From positions 89,344 to 110,433 of the forward strand of contig BFEA01000668.1 of NCBI GenBank assembly GCA_003427395.1: a stretch of 21,090 nucleotides of DNA, given 5' to 3'. The notes under the pieces were generated by a model that was not told where the DNA came from, did not search any database, and worked only from the letters and a program-made list of their open reading frames with translations. Shown here piece by piece: positions 8,686 to 16,275 of the stretch. Position 1 is the stretch's first letter. Each line of letters begins with the position of its first letter. The position numbers and the translations under genes are program-made. The DNA is from Chara braunii. Taxonomy: Eukaryota > Streptophyta > Charophyceae > Charales > Characeae.

Positions 8686-9537
8686 TGGTTTGCATGCCTG
8701 TGTGAGTGTTTGTCGGCTTGAGTTTGTGTGTGACCTTCAAGGGCATGTGGTTGTTCGGAAAGCCTGAAGGGCCGGTACTTACCTATGGCCGTGACATTGA
8801 GGGTTGCAGTGGGGAAAACACTCAAGTGGCGGGGAAAGAGGCCTGCAACACGTAGAACAGAGGAAAACACTTAAGTAGCAGGTAGGCTGGTACCACACCA
8901 AGTAGACATAGATGTGCTTGGTACTCGAGGTTGAGCAGAAGAAGACAAAAGTTGGCGTTTTTAGAGGCTCGAAATAGCCCAGCCGATTGCAGGCACCCCC
9001 AAGGGGTGGATGCTCAGAGGACGCCCCAGCTATGGCGAGCTCCAGAAGGCTGGCTATGGCTGTCGTCCATGACGAAGGTCTCAGGATGCCGCCTGTAAGC
9101 AATCATCTCCACTGTACTTGCTTGGCTCAGAACGCTGTCACGCGAAAAGTGAAACCAGCCAAAAAGTCCTAACCCTAGCGACCTAGATCTATTAATAGAC
9201 TAACCTAGACCTAGACACGACTGGACCGACTGGTACCGTTTCAGTTTGGGCTTATGGGGCCTCTACCTACCCGGCTATAGGCTCTCATGCTACGGGCCTA
9301 GGCCCTAGGGCCTCCCGTCCTCGTGATAGCCTGGGCCTACTAGTCACAGTGCGGTCGAAGGGAACTGCGGGCCTGTAATTTTCTCGAAATTGCAGATATG
9401 TCCCTCATGAATTTCCCTCAGCACTGAACTGTTGGTTAGTCCTCGACTCAAACAAAATTACGAATCTAACCCTACCGCTGTTACTGTACAGCCTCACAGT
9501 TAGATCTCGACAATCAAATCAGCAACTCATTGCAGGC
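8686..9537. other. Non-coding stretch between LINE and Gypsy element
   Basis: No recognised gene. Contents: an 18-bp imperfect direct repeat (8813-8830 and 8862-8879, two mismatches); a strong minus-strand splice-donor-like site (CATAG|GTAAGT, donor bases 8777-8782); clustered CCTAG motifs at about 9173-9310. The 3' LTR of the Gypsy element should start just left of 9538, but nothing matching the sequence beyond the candidate primer-binding site was found. Confidence 0.5.
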
Positions 9538-10367
9538 TTACCCCCCCGGGGAGCGAGGACCTCCGAGATAGGGGTGTAAACAAGGAGACCGACGAGGAAG
9601 TGAACCCTTCTGAGACGCCTCGTTACGTAGAACTACATACTTCGTTGTCTCGAGAAGTTTTTTCCTGGGGAACCACCTATCCCCGATATGAGGCTGGAAA
9701 CAGAACTTCACAAGATACTGCCGGTCGGGGCCAGTGCCCCACTCGTCCTCAGTGGACTCCACGTCATATCCCTTGCCAGGGATCGGTGGACCAAACTGAG
9801 GGGGCCAGTCTCGGAATGCATCAGTTGGGATGAAAGGAAGCAGCTTAGATGGATGGAAGACCGGATAGGTCTGTAGATGCAGTGGGACGTCGATAATGTA
9901 CGACGGGCCAAAAGGATCGGATCCCACTGTATCTAACACATGTCACGGACCCAGGTATCGTGGCAACAACTTGGGAGAGATCCTCTTCCCTTGACAACTC
10001 TGAAGTGGCTACCTAGACGTAATCGCCAGTATGAATGGGGGAAGGACGTCCGTGGCGGTTAGCTTGTTCAATCATATGGCCTTTCGAGCCTTTAACAAGT
10101 TCACCCGTGCCCTTTCCACATCGACTTTGTAGTGTCTGGTAACTTCGCAGTGCCAGGAGTCGGATCAGACTTAGCCTTATTGATGATGTCATGAAGAGGC
10201 TTTCGTGGCTCACGTCCCTAATGCAAACGATATGGAATGAACCTAGTTGAAGAGTGGATAGAGGTATTGTAAACAAGTTGTGCATGAGCCAGGTGGAGAT
10301 CCCAGTTCTGTTGATCTGGAGAGATGACAGGACGCAGCAACTGAAACAAGATTTGGTTCATCACTTC
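9538..10367 (-). pseudogene. Gypsy integrase C-terminal part with chromodomain
   Basis: This is the distal part of the integrase, separated from its catalytic core by the organellar insert. Just inside the junction the frame reads [12 protein letters not shown], then YNTSIHSST, as expected after a GQAE-type motif. Breaks: a stop near 10235, TAG at 10013-10015, a frameshift between about 9950 and 9985, and TGA at 9943-9945 where Trp is expected (GP*HVLD). The stretch 9939-9538 then stays open: DVPLHLQTYPVFHPSKLLP is the conserved segment that follows integrase in Gypsy pol. About 9768-9640 (GYDVE ... QYLVKF ... DRWFPRKKLL) is a chromodomain, which in chromoviruses steers integration to marked chromatin. 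It ends at the G-run proposed as polypurine tract. Confidence 0.8.
9541..9547 (-). other. Candidate polypurine tract
   Basis: Seven Gs on the minus strand run directly into the TAA that ends the integrase reading frame (9538-9540). Polypurine tracts prime plus-strand synthesis just inside the 3' LTR, so the position is right; the run is short. Confidence 0.3.
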
Positions 10368-10474
10368 AGATGCCTAGTGGCATGATCAAAGCGGATGATC
10401 GTAAACTTTGTCCTCCTTCACGCTCTCAAATGAAACAATCCATGGAATCCTTAATTCACCACTTTAAGCTTTAC
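10368..10474 (+). pseudogene. nad7: nad7 fragment (complex I 49-kDa-type subunit)
   Basis: About 35 codons of mitochondrial NADH dehydrogenase subunit 7: the frame reads [16 protein letters not shown] and then [11 protein letters not shown], a conserved internal stretch of plant Nad7. In the real gene this continues with TEGF; here it switches after KLY to cytochrome b. The methionine at 10370 is internal in Nad7, not a start. The 5' edge coincides with the integrase breakpoint. Confidence 0.8.
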
Positions 10475-10792
10475 AATTTTTATACAATTCTTCGTAGTGT
10501 ACCGAATAAATTAGGAGGTGTTGCTACAAAAGGTCTTGTCTTTGCTTCACTATTTGCTTTACCTTTTACTAACACTTCATATGTACGAAGTTCAACTTTT
10601 AGACCCATTCATCAAAAACTTGGTTGGTTACTTGTGGCAGATTGTTTACTGTTAGGCTGGATTGGATGTCAACCTGTGGAAGCACTCTATGTAACTATTG
10701 GACAAATTGCATCAGTTTTTTTTTTCTTATACTTTGCAATTACGCCCTTTCTTGTTAAACTAGAAGCACCAATTGAACATAACAAGGTGTAG
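10475..10792 (+). pseudogene. cob: cob 3' fragment (cytochrome b C-terminus)
   Basis: The last 100 or so codons of mitochondrial cytochrome b, subunit of the bc1 complex (III). Recognisable stretches are [51 protein letters not shown] and [17 protein letters not shown], which cover the final transmembrane helices. The frame is open to a TAG at 10790-10792, which lies inside the adjoining tRNA gene. It is fused in frame to the upstream nad7 piece, giving an accidental 140-codon open frame from 10370. The N-terminal heme-binding part is absent. Confidence 0.9.
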
Positions 10793-10856
10793 CGCAGTTT
10801 GGTAGCACATCTGTTTCGGGTACAGAGGGTCATAGGTTCGGATCCTGTCACCTTGA
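10783..10856 (+). tRNA. trnP: Organellar tRNA-Pro copy, anticodon CGG
   Basis: 74 nt fold as a cloverleaf: a perfect 7-bp acceptor stem (CAAGGTG with CACCTTG), a D arm with one C-A mismatch, an anticodon stem TCTGT/ACAGA with loop TTCGGGT, a T arm ATAGG/CCTGT with loop TTCGGAT, and discriminator A at 10856. The anticodon (10817-10819) is CGG; plant mitochondrial tRNA-Pro normally has UGG. The mismatch and the T-loop GGAT in place of GAAT suggest a decayed copy. No CCA is encoded. It lies between cob and sdh3 pieces on the same strand. Activity in the nucleus is unlikely. Confidence 0.85.
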
Positions 10857-10878
10857 GTCAAAATCAGGGTAAATTGAC

Positions 10879-11058
10879 ATGAAAATCAATCGACCATTAT
10901 CACCTCATATTACTATTTATAAGCCATAATTAACTTCTACTTTCTCTATTTTTCATAGAATTTGTGGTGCTTTTTTAGCTACTAATGTTTTATTTAGTAT
11001 TCTTTTTGTCAAAATTTGTGAACTTAGTCTGACTTTTTATCACTTTTATTTAGAGTTC
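10879..11058 (+). pseudogene. sdh3: sdh3 5' fragment (succinate dehydrogenase cytochrome b subunit)
   Basis: ATG at 10879 starts MKINRPLSPHITIYKP, the conserved N-terminus of mitochondrial Sdh3, followed in frame by LTSTFSIFHRI and GAFLATN, then by hydrophobic residues of the first membrane helix. Sdh3 anchors complex II and binds heme with Sdh4. An in-frame TAA at 10927-10929 sits where Gln is usual (CAA to TAA). The fragment ends about 60 codons in, so the later helices are missing. Its spacing 22 bp after trnP suggests that trnP and sdh3 came in as one piece. Confidence 0.85.
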
Positions 11059-11114
11059 CCAGCGTATATCCAGCTTTGCGCCTATACATTACTGTGTAAG
11101 TACACCAAGATGAT

Positions 11115-11228
11115 GAGGTGCCAAACGACTCCATCGATATGAGCTCTTGGGAGTCATCAGCCTGTTATCCCCGGCGTACCTTTGATCCATTGAGCGAGAG
11201 CCCTTCCACACGGTGCCCCTGGATCACT
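11115..11228 (-). rRNA. rrnL: Fragment of mitochondrial LSU rRNA (domain V)
   Basis: On the minus strand this reads AGTGATCC, then GTGTGGAAGGGCTCTCGCTCAA, GGATAACAGGCTGATGACTC and TCGTTTGGCACCTC, the conserved peptidyl-transferase-region segment of large-subunit rRNA. TGACTCCC after GGCTGA is, from memory, the plant mitochondrial form and not the plastid form. About 114 nt of roughly 3 kb is present, cut at both ends, in the opposite orientation to the cob-trnP-sdh3 part. Confidence 0.85.
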
Positions 11229-11370
11229 ATGCTCCAGATGGTAATCTTATAGTTGTCCATTTTCCTTCTTTAGCAACTACTTGAGCGACTGTACCTGCTG
11301 CCCTTATTAATTGCCATCCTTTTCCAGGTTGAAGTTCGATGTTATGACTAGCACTTCCTAAAGGAATTTG
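11229..11370 (-). pseudogene. rpl2: rpl2 fragment (organellar ribosomal protein L2)
   Basis: About 47 codons on the minus strand, open throughout: [17 protein letters not shown], then [17 protein letters not shown] and TIRLPSG, which is the central L2 core (family pattern IPxGTxxHNIELxPGKGGQLxRAAGT). L2 is a core protein of the large ribosomal subunit. A Trp replaces the second Gly of the GKGG motif (GKGW). It ends abruptly at the rRNA fragment. Whether the source was mitochondrion or plastid cannot be decided: the neighbours are mitochondrial, but AKEGK resembles plastid L2. Residues before IPLG are not recognisable. Confidence 0.75.
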
Positions 11371-11425
11371 GGTTGAAGAACATTTCTCTATGTACGAAGA
11401 GCTTGTAATTTCATTGAGTATATAA

Positions 11426-12060
11426 TTCGTTCAAATGGTCAGCCTGACCATTGGCTTCAGGATGACGACCATAAGTCATGTCTAATCGTGAGTGTAGGTG
11501 TCCGTGTAGTAGGACTGCCACTCATTGCTGCAGAATCGTGGATCTCTATCATTGACTATAGAAGTGGGCGGTCCATGGTGAGTGACCCACCTCTCTGAAA
11601 ACGTTGCTCTCACAGCGGGGACCCTGGCTACTTCTGGCAAGGGGATGAACGTTGCGTAATTAGAGAACCTGTCAACATAGACCATTACCTGACGCATGCG
11701 ACGAGGGGTGGTATTGCCTAGATTTGTAAAATCTATAGATGCAGATTCAGCACGACCATCAGGTATGGGCAAGGGTTTGAGCAGTCCCGGAGGAGGTCTA
11801 TGCAGGACCTTATTTCTTTGGCAGAGCTCACAGGTTTCAATATAGTGCAGCAGATCACCCTGCATCTCCTTCCAGAAGAAGCGCTGCAACAGGGCTGCAT
11901 ATGACTTTAGGAACCCAAAATGACCGCGAGCATCATGACATTCTGACATCAGCAGAGTTCTCAGTCGCTAGTCCTGGGGAATGCACAAGCGTTCCTCACC
12001 TCTGCTGTAAGTATACAGCAAGCCTGAACTCAGGGCGTAGCCTGGTTCAGTCTGCTTGTA
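11426..12060 (-). pseudogene. Gypsy integrase, zinc finger and catalytic core
   Basis: Integrase inserts the cDNA into the host chromosome. The HHCC zinc-binding N-terminus is visible in the open stretch 11949-11482 (His5, His10, Cys40, Cys43). The core carries Asp73 (SIDFTNLG) and Asp134 (VNDRDPRF). The third catalytic residue, Glu of HPEANGQ, is at 11456-11458, reached after a one-base frameshift near 11495. Upstream, a TAG at 11968-11970 and a frameshift near 12050-12060 separate it from RNase H. The reading ends at the organellar insert, 27 bp past the catalytic Glu, and resumes at 10367. Confidence 0.85.
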
Positions 12061-13513
12061 GATTTCTGACTATGGGTTCGTAAGTCGGGTCTTGAGGCAG
12101 TAAATGTGCAATGGTCTGACGGGTCTCCTCTCCAAAGGAGTGAGTAGAGGAAATCAGCGTAAAAGCGTCAGGCCTACGAGAGAGGGTGTCTGCTACTTTG
12201 TTGTAGCAGCCCTTCTTATGTTTCAGTTCAAAGTCAAACAGATCAGTGAACTGAATGTAGCGTGCTAATTTATTGTTTAACTCTCCCTGGGACTTCATTC
12301 TCTGCAAAGTGGAGTGATCTGAGAAGATTTTGAAATGTCAGCCTAGGGGAAAGTGCTTCCAATTCTTTAGCGCGCATACCAGAACATACAACTCTTTCTC
12401 GTAGGTAGAGTTCTGCAGCTTTTTGGTCTTAATGTTCTTACTCATAAACTCAATAGGCCGCAGACCATTCCCATCATTCTGCTGAAGAACTGCCCCAATG
12501 CCATACTGACTAGCGTCAGTGGTCAGGATAAATGGCAGAGTGGGGTCAGGTAGCTTCAGCATCGGTGCACGAGTCAAGGCCTTCTTGATTCGTGTGAAGG
12601 CCAACTGACAGGAAAGGGACCAAAGAAAAGTAGTGTCTTTCTTTGTTAGGCTAGTCAGGGGTGCAGCCACTGCAGAAAAGTTCCTGACAAACTTTCTGTA
12701 GTATGAAGCCAAACCCATGAAGGACCGTACATCCNTCCCTGTCTGTGGCTGGGGTCANTCCTGAATAGNCGCAACCTTGTCNGCTTCAGGGGCCAGACNA
12801 TCTCCNGAGATTACGTGACCCAGGTAGATGACAGAGGGAACTCCAAAAGAGGATTTCTCTCTGTTAATCTTGTACTGGCTGTCACGTAATGCCTGAAGGA
12901 CCAGAGCTAGGTGCTCCGCACGTTCCCTCGCAGTTCGGCTGAATACCAAAATATCATCTAAGTAGACAACCATGAACTTGTCCAGGTAAGGCCTGAAGAT
13001 GTGGTGCATCTCAGTCTGGAAAGTGTCTGGGGCATTGCAAAGTCCAAATGGCATTACCAGGTATTCATAAGTGCCATACCTGGTTTTGAAGGTTGTCTTG
13101 TGGACATCCTCCTCTGCCATCTCAATCTGGTGATAGCCAGATTTGAGGTTGACTTTGCTGAATAATGTGCAGCCCTGCACCATATCCAAAAGGTCATCAG
13201 TACGAGGGAGAGGCTTTGCACTCTTCCTCGTGATTTTGTTGAGACCCGTGTAGTCTATGCACATCCTGAATTCCCCATTCCCTTTGGGAACAAAGAGGAC
13301 AGGGGCACCAAACTCAGATGTGCTAGGTCTGATCCAGCCTTTGCTGGTCAGGGTCTGAAGCTGGTTCCTGAGCTCCTCAAGCTCAGCAGGGGACATCCTG
13401 TAGATGCGGCCCTTTGGAGGGACCGCTCCAAGCAACAGCTCGATCTGATGCTTGGTTGGCCGGTGGGGTAACCCAACAGGCTCCTGCATCAGATCAACAT
13501 ACTGGTCCACCAC
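12047..13513 (-). pseudogene. Gypsy reverse transcriptase and RNase H
   Basis: One frame is interrupted by a TAG at 13517-13519 just before it, a broken stretch with Ns at about 12730-12800, and a TGA at 12338-12340. RT motifs: RPSTSEFGAPVLFVPKG, FRMCIDYTGLNK, VNLKSGYHQ, MPFGLCNAP and YLDD (12953-12964). In VNLKSGYHQ, catalytic Asp of motif A is replaced by Asn (codon 13148-13150, GAC to AAC), so polymerase activity is expected to be lost. RNase H follows with LTTDASQYGIGAVLQQ, STYEKELYVLV and, after the TGA, FSDHSTLQ and KVADTLSRRPD. The order PR-RT-RH-IN is that of Ty3/Gypsy. Confidence 0.92.
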
Positions 13514-13771
13514 CTGCTAGACTTCAGAAGGACAGGGAACATTTGTAGCGTCTGTTTGCTTGACGAGGGCCAAGAACAGACGCTCATGGTCATACTGGCG
13601 GGAGAGAGTATAGAACTCCCTCGCTCCTAAACAGTAGCAGGAGGTCTTGGGGTGGTGTTTAGCAGCAATCATGCATGACTGATACACCCCTTGCATATTG
13701 GGGAGTTCAACCTTAGGAATTTGTCAGTCGATCCTAGGGTTGCCTGCCCGTAGCCACTGCATAGAAAACAC

Positions 13772-14293
13772 CTAATCAAAGGGAAGATCAGGGAAAATAT
13801 AGAAGTTCAGACTATGTCTAACTTCTCCAGCTGTATTGAAGGCCACACGGATGCCCCTGACCTTATCCCTGATAGTGAGGATAGTGGAGTCCCCTATGAG
13901 GACCTGCTGCGGTTGCTGCAGTGTCTCTACCTTTAGACCCAAATGCAACTTTTTAACTGCATTAGGTGACATAAAGTTCCAAGTGGCTCCACAATCCAAC
14001 AAACCCTTGATTCTCGTGTGGTTGATCAGGGGCTGAAGTAGGATGAGTTCAGATTTGGTTTTCCGTTGTTCCTTCAGATGAAGGAAGAGGGAAGCAAACA
14101 TTTGAGCCTCATGCTCCTCCAGTTCCTGATCCGGGTCAGGATCCGGATAACAAAAGGATGCTGCCCGCACAACTCCAACACAAGGCCTATCTACTAAAGC
14201 AGCTGCAGATTCACCTTCTTCAGAAGATGAGTTTGCAGCACTAGGGGGAGCTGCTGCCCTAGGGTCTGCTTCAGTTTTTTGGCTGTGACCCAA
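13772..14293 (-). pseudogene. Gypsy protease region
   Basis: A 173-codon open stretch at the start of pol. GLLDCGATWNFMS at residues 98-110 is the retropepsin active site in its DCGA variant (13985-13996), a form seen in many Gypsy elements where DSGA/DTGA is usual. The N-terminal 75 residues are acidic and low complexity, probably a linker. It overlaps the end of gag by 23 nt in the next frame (+1). The frame ends at a TAG (13772-13774) and continues with further stops at 13724-13726 (TGA) and 13517-13519 (TAG) before RT. Confidence 0.8.
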
Positions 14294-15851
14294 GGCCTGG
14301 CATGTAAGGGCAGTCCTTCAGGTAGTGTTGTCCCTCACATCGCAGGCAGACCCCACTATCCTTCCTCCTCCTCCACACCCCTTCCTGGATCCTCAGATCA
14401 TGCCAGGGAAGGGTGGAAGGCTTCAGGGGGTCAGTTGGCATGCGGACGTCTCTTGGCAGATTAGGTCTCTGGGCAGGGGTAAAAGGACGACGTCCCTTGT
14501 CCTTCCCCTTGCTGCTGGTTGAGGATGTGTTGGAGGGGGGTTTCTTTTGTAAAACCACCAGTACAGCCTCAGTCAGGGCCGCAGCAACTTCTGTATCAGC
14601 AGGTGATGCAGTCCCAGCAGGTGGTGAAACAGCCTGGGAATCTGAGTCACTTGCTGATCCAAAACCTTCAAGAGCAAAAGCAGCCTTTCCCCTTTTTCCA
14701 CCACGAGGGAAGGCTTTTTTCCTCCTATCAGAGGAGGGGGTCTGGACATGGAGTTTTGCCTCCGTATCCAGCACTGCGCGGCCAAAGGATCTCCAGTCCT
14801 TGTGCCCAGAGTTGTACAATGCTGCAACGAACTTCTTAGGCGCTGCCCTGCAAAAGTTAGTCAGCAAATCATCAGTAGACATGACTAACCCAGGGGTGGA
14901 GGTGAGTTGCTCGAACTCTGCAAACAAGGAGTGAAGGGACCCTAAATACAGCTGCTGTCCCAGGCGAGCAATCCTGTCAGCAGCCTTTCGGGCTCGCTCC
15001 TTATCTGCAAATCTGTCCTCCAGGGCCTGCAGAAGCCCGTCCACTCCCAACCCAAAAGCCCAATCTTCCAGTCTCTTGTCCTCGCTACTGGAGGTGGAAG
15101 TGGGCCACTTCAAAGAGGGGCCCTCAAACAGACCTAGAACAGTAGAGACCTTTCTCTTCAGGGCAGGTGAAGCCTCTCAGGTAGGTTCTTGCACTAGCGG
15201 CCTAGTCCCCAACATCCACTTTGGGATCATCTCCTTTGAACTTGTTGGGGGCTGGGATCTTGGGAAAGATCCGCTGATCACCTGATGGAGGGACAGTGGT
15301 CCCTGGGACTGATGCTTTTGAGGGAGGAGATGGCGGAGGGGAAGAATGTCTGGAACTGGTAGGGTGAGAAGGAGGAGGAGAAGGTTTGAGAGGTTTCGAA
15401 GACAGAGGGGAGGAAACAACAATATCAGCAATTGTCAGTTAAGCAACCAAAGATTCTATTGCTGTTAGGATCTTTGTTTGGTGAGCCGCCAGATCATCAA
15501 CACGACGTTCTAGCCGTGCCATCTGGTCATCCCAGTTAGTGAAATAAGTAGTTGTGGCTTTGTGGTCCAGTCGGATCCACTTTGCCATACACTTATTCGC
15601 TTATGAGAACCGACCATTTGGCCTCTATTCTGGCCAGCTGCTCCAACAGATACGTCCTGCAGGACGCATCTGTTGCAGCTTCCATCTCGGCTGCCTCTTG
15701 CCTTTCCAACTCTTCTAGAAGGTCATGCTGCTGCTGCAGCTTCTCCTTCATCTCTTGAACACAATGCTGGGTCGCAGTCAGAGGAGGAGGTGGACTAGAG
15801 GATTGTGGGGTTCCTCTTTCCCTGTGGCTGCGAGTCTGCACCTTGCTCATA
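14271..15851 (-). pseudogene. Gypsy gag (capsid-nucleocapsid), several breaks
   Basis: Gag forms the particle that packages the element's RNA. A likely start ATG at 15849-15851 leads into a coiled-coil-like segment (VQEMKEKLQQQHDLLEELE). After a frameshift near 15595 comes WIRLDHKATTTYFTNWDD, then a Ser/Pro-rich linker, then the capsid-like retrotransposon-gag region, mostly in the open stretch 15113-14271. The nucleocapsid ends with one zinc knuckle, C256-X2-C-X3-H-X4-C268 (about 14310-14348), one residue shorter than the usual CX2CX4HX4C. Breaks: frameshift near 15595, TAA 15439-15441, TAG 15202-15204 where Trp is likely, and a frameshift near 15120. Confidence 0.8.
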
Positions 15852-16258
15852 CATTTTTCTCCCTTCGAACAATAAGTTATTTGAACAACAGACACAGAGT
15901 ATGCAGCGATTCTCGGACCTCTTTCAGACACACAGAGAACGCAGCCACCTCTGACACAGTAGTAGGTGAGTAAATATTCAACAAGCGATTTGGGTTAGAA
16001 GCCTTCTCTGGAGGCCAGAAGTCACAGACAAACACACAGTCCAGCAAAATCAAACACACGATTTCCTTTTGATTGACCCAGGACCACACTGGAGTTAGTA
16101 CTGTCAATTCTAGCCTTTCCAGAGAGGTCACTAAAGTTTCAGTGCCCACTAGAAAACAAGAGCAATCAGTAGGAGAGATGAAAAGGTAAGTACAGACAAG
16201 CACATATCAACAAGACTCAGCGATTTAGTCAATAGACTTCTACCCAGACTCAGACTCA
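15852..16258 (-). other. Gypsy 5' leader between PBS and gag
   Basis: No coherent protein is seen. On the plus strand AAAAG|GTAAGTACAG near 16182 looks like a strong splice donor, but nothing else supports a plus-strand gene. CAGACT is repeated three times in tandem at 16245-16262, overlapping the candidate primer-binding site. Confidence 0.4.
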
Positions 16259-16274
16259 GACTCAAATTTCGCCA
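16259..16274 (-). other. Candidate tRNA primer-binding site
   Basis: Read on the minus strand, the site starts TGGCGAAATTTGAGTC, complementary to a tRNA 3' end finishing in CGCCA. One base before it, the minus-strand sequence ends ATCA, matching the CA end of a 5' LTR. It is not the common initiator-Met site (TGGTATCAGAGC). It lies about 400 nt upstream of gag, a normal distance. No LTR pair confirms it. Confidence 0.35.
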
Positions 16275-16275
16275 C

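Larger units (their letters stand above)
10368..11425. other. Mosaic organellar DNA insertion (NUMT-like)
   Basis: About 1,058 bp of organelle-derived DNA interrupts the Gypsy integrase. It holds nad7, cob, trnP and sdh3 pieces on the plus strand, then LSU rRNA and rpl2 pieces on the minus strand. All coding parts are truncated. The bases TTC lie at both edges (10365-10367 and 11426-11428); removing one copy with the insert restores a continuous integrase reading, so entry used 3 bp of microhomology or made a 3-bp duplication. This fits end-joining of organellar fragments at a double-strand break. 11058-11114 and 11371-11425 are not assigned to a gene. Confidence 0.8.
9530..16275 (-). mobile_element. 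Decayed Ty3/Gypsy chromovirus retrotransposon
   Basis: Minus-strand order is gag (15851-14271), protease, RT, RNase H, integrase and chromodomain (to 9538), the Ty3/Gypsy order, with the chromodomain marking it as a chromovirus. A G-run (GGGGGGG, complement of 9541-9547) at the end of the integrase could be the polypurine tract. A candidate primer-binding site is complementary to 16259-16274. The integrase is split by an organellar insert (10368-11425); without it the span is about 5.7 kb. No LTR pair could be matched by eye, so the outer limits are uncertain. Many stops and frameshifts show it is inactive. Confidence 0.85.

Noticed and set aside
9170-9310. Telomere-like CCCTAA/CCTAG repeats
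   Set aside because: Only isolated TAACCCTAG and scattered CCTAG; no tandem array of a telomere unit.
10370-10792. A single novel 140-aa membrane protein gene
   Set aside because: The first 35 residues are internal Nad7 and the rest is the cytochrome b C-terminus; it is a chimera of organellar fragments, not a gene.
14413-14934. 173-codon plus-strand open frame
   Set aside because: Antisense of the Gypsy gag, whose sense translation has the zinc knuckle and capsid-like region.
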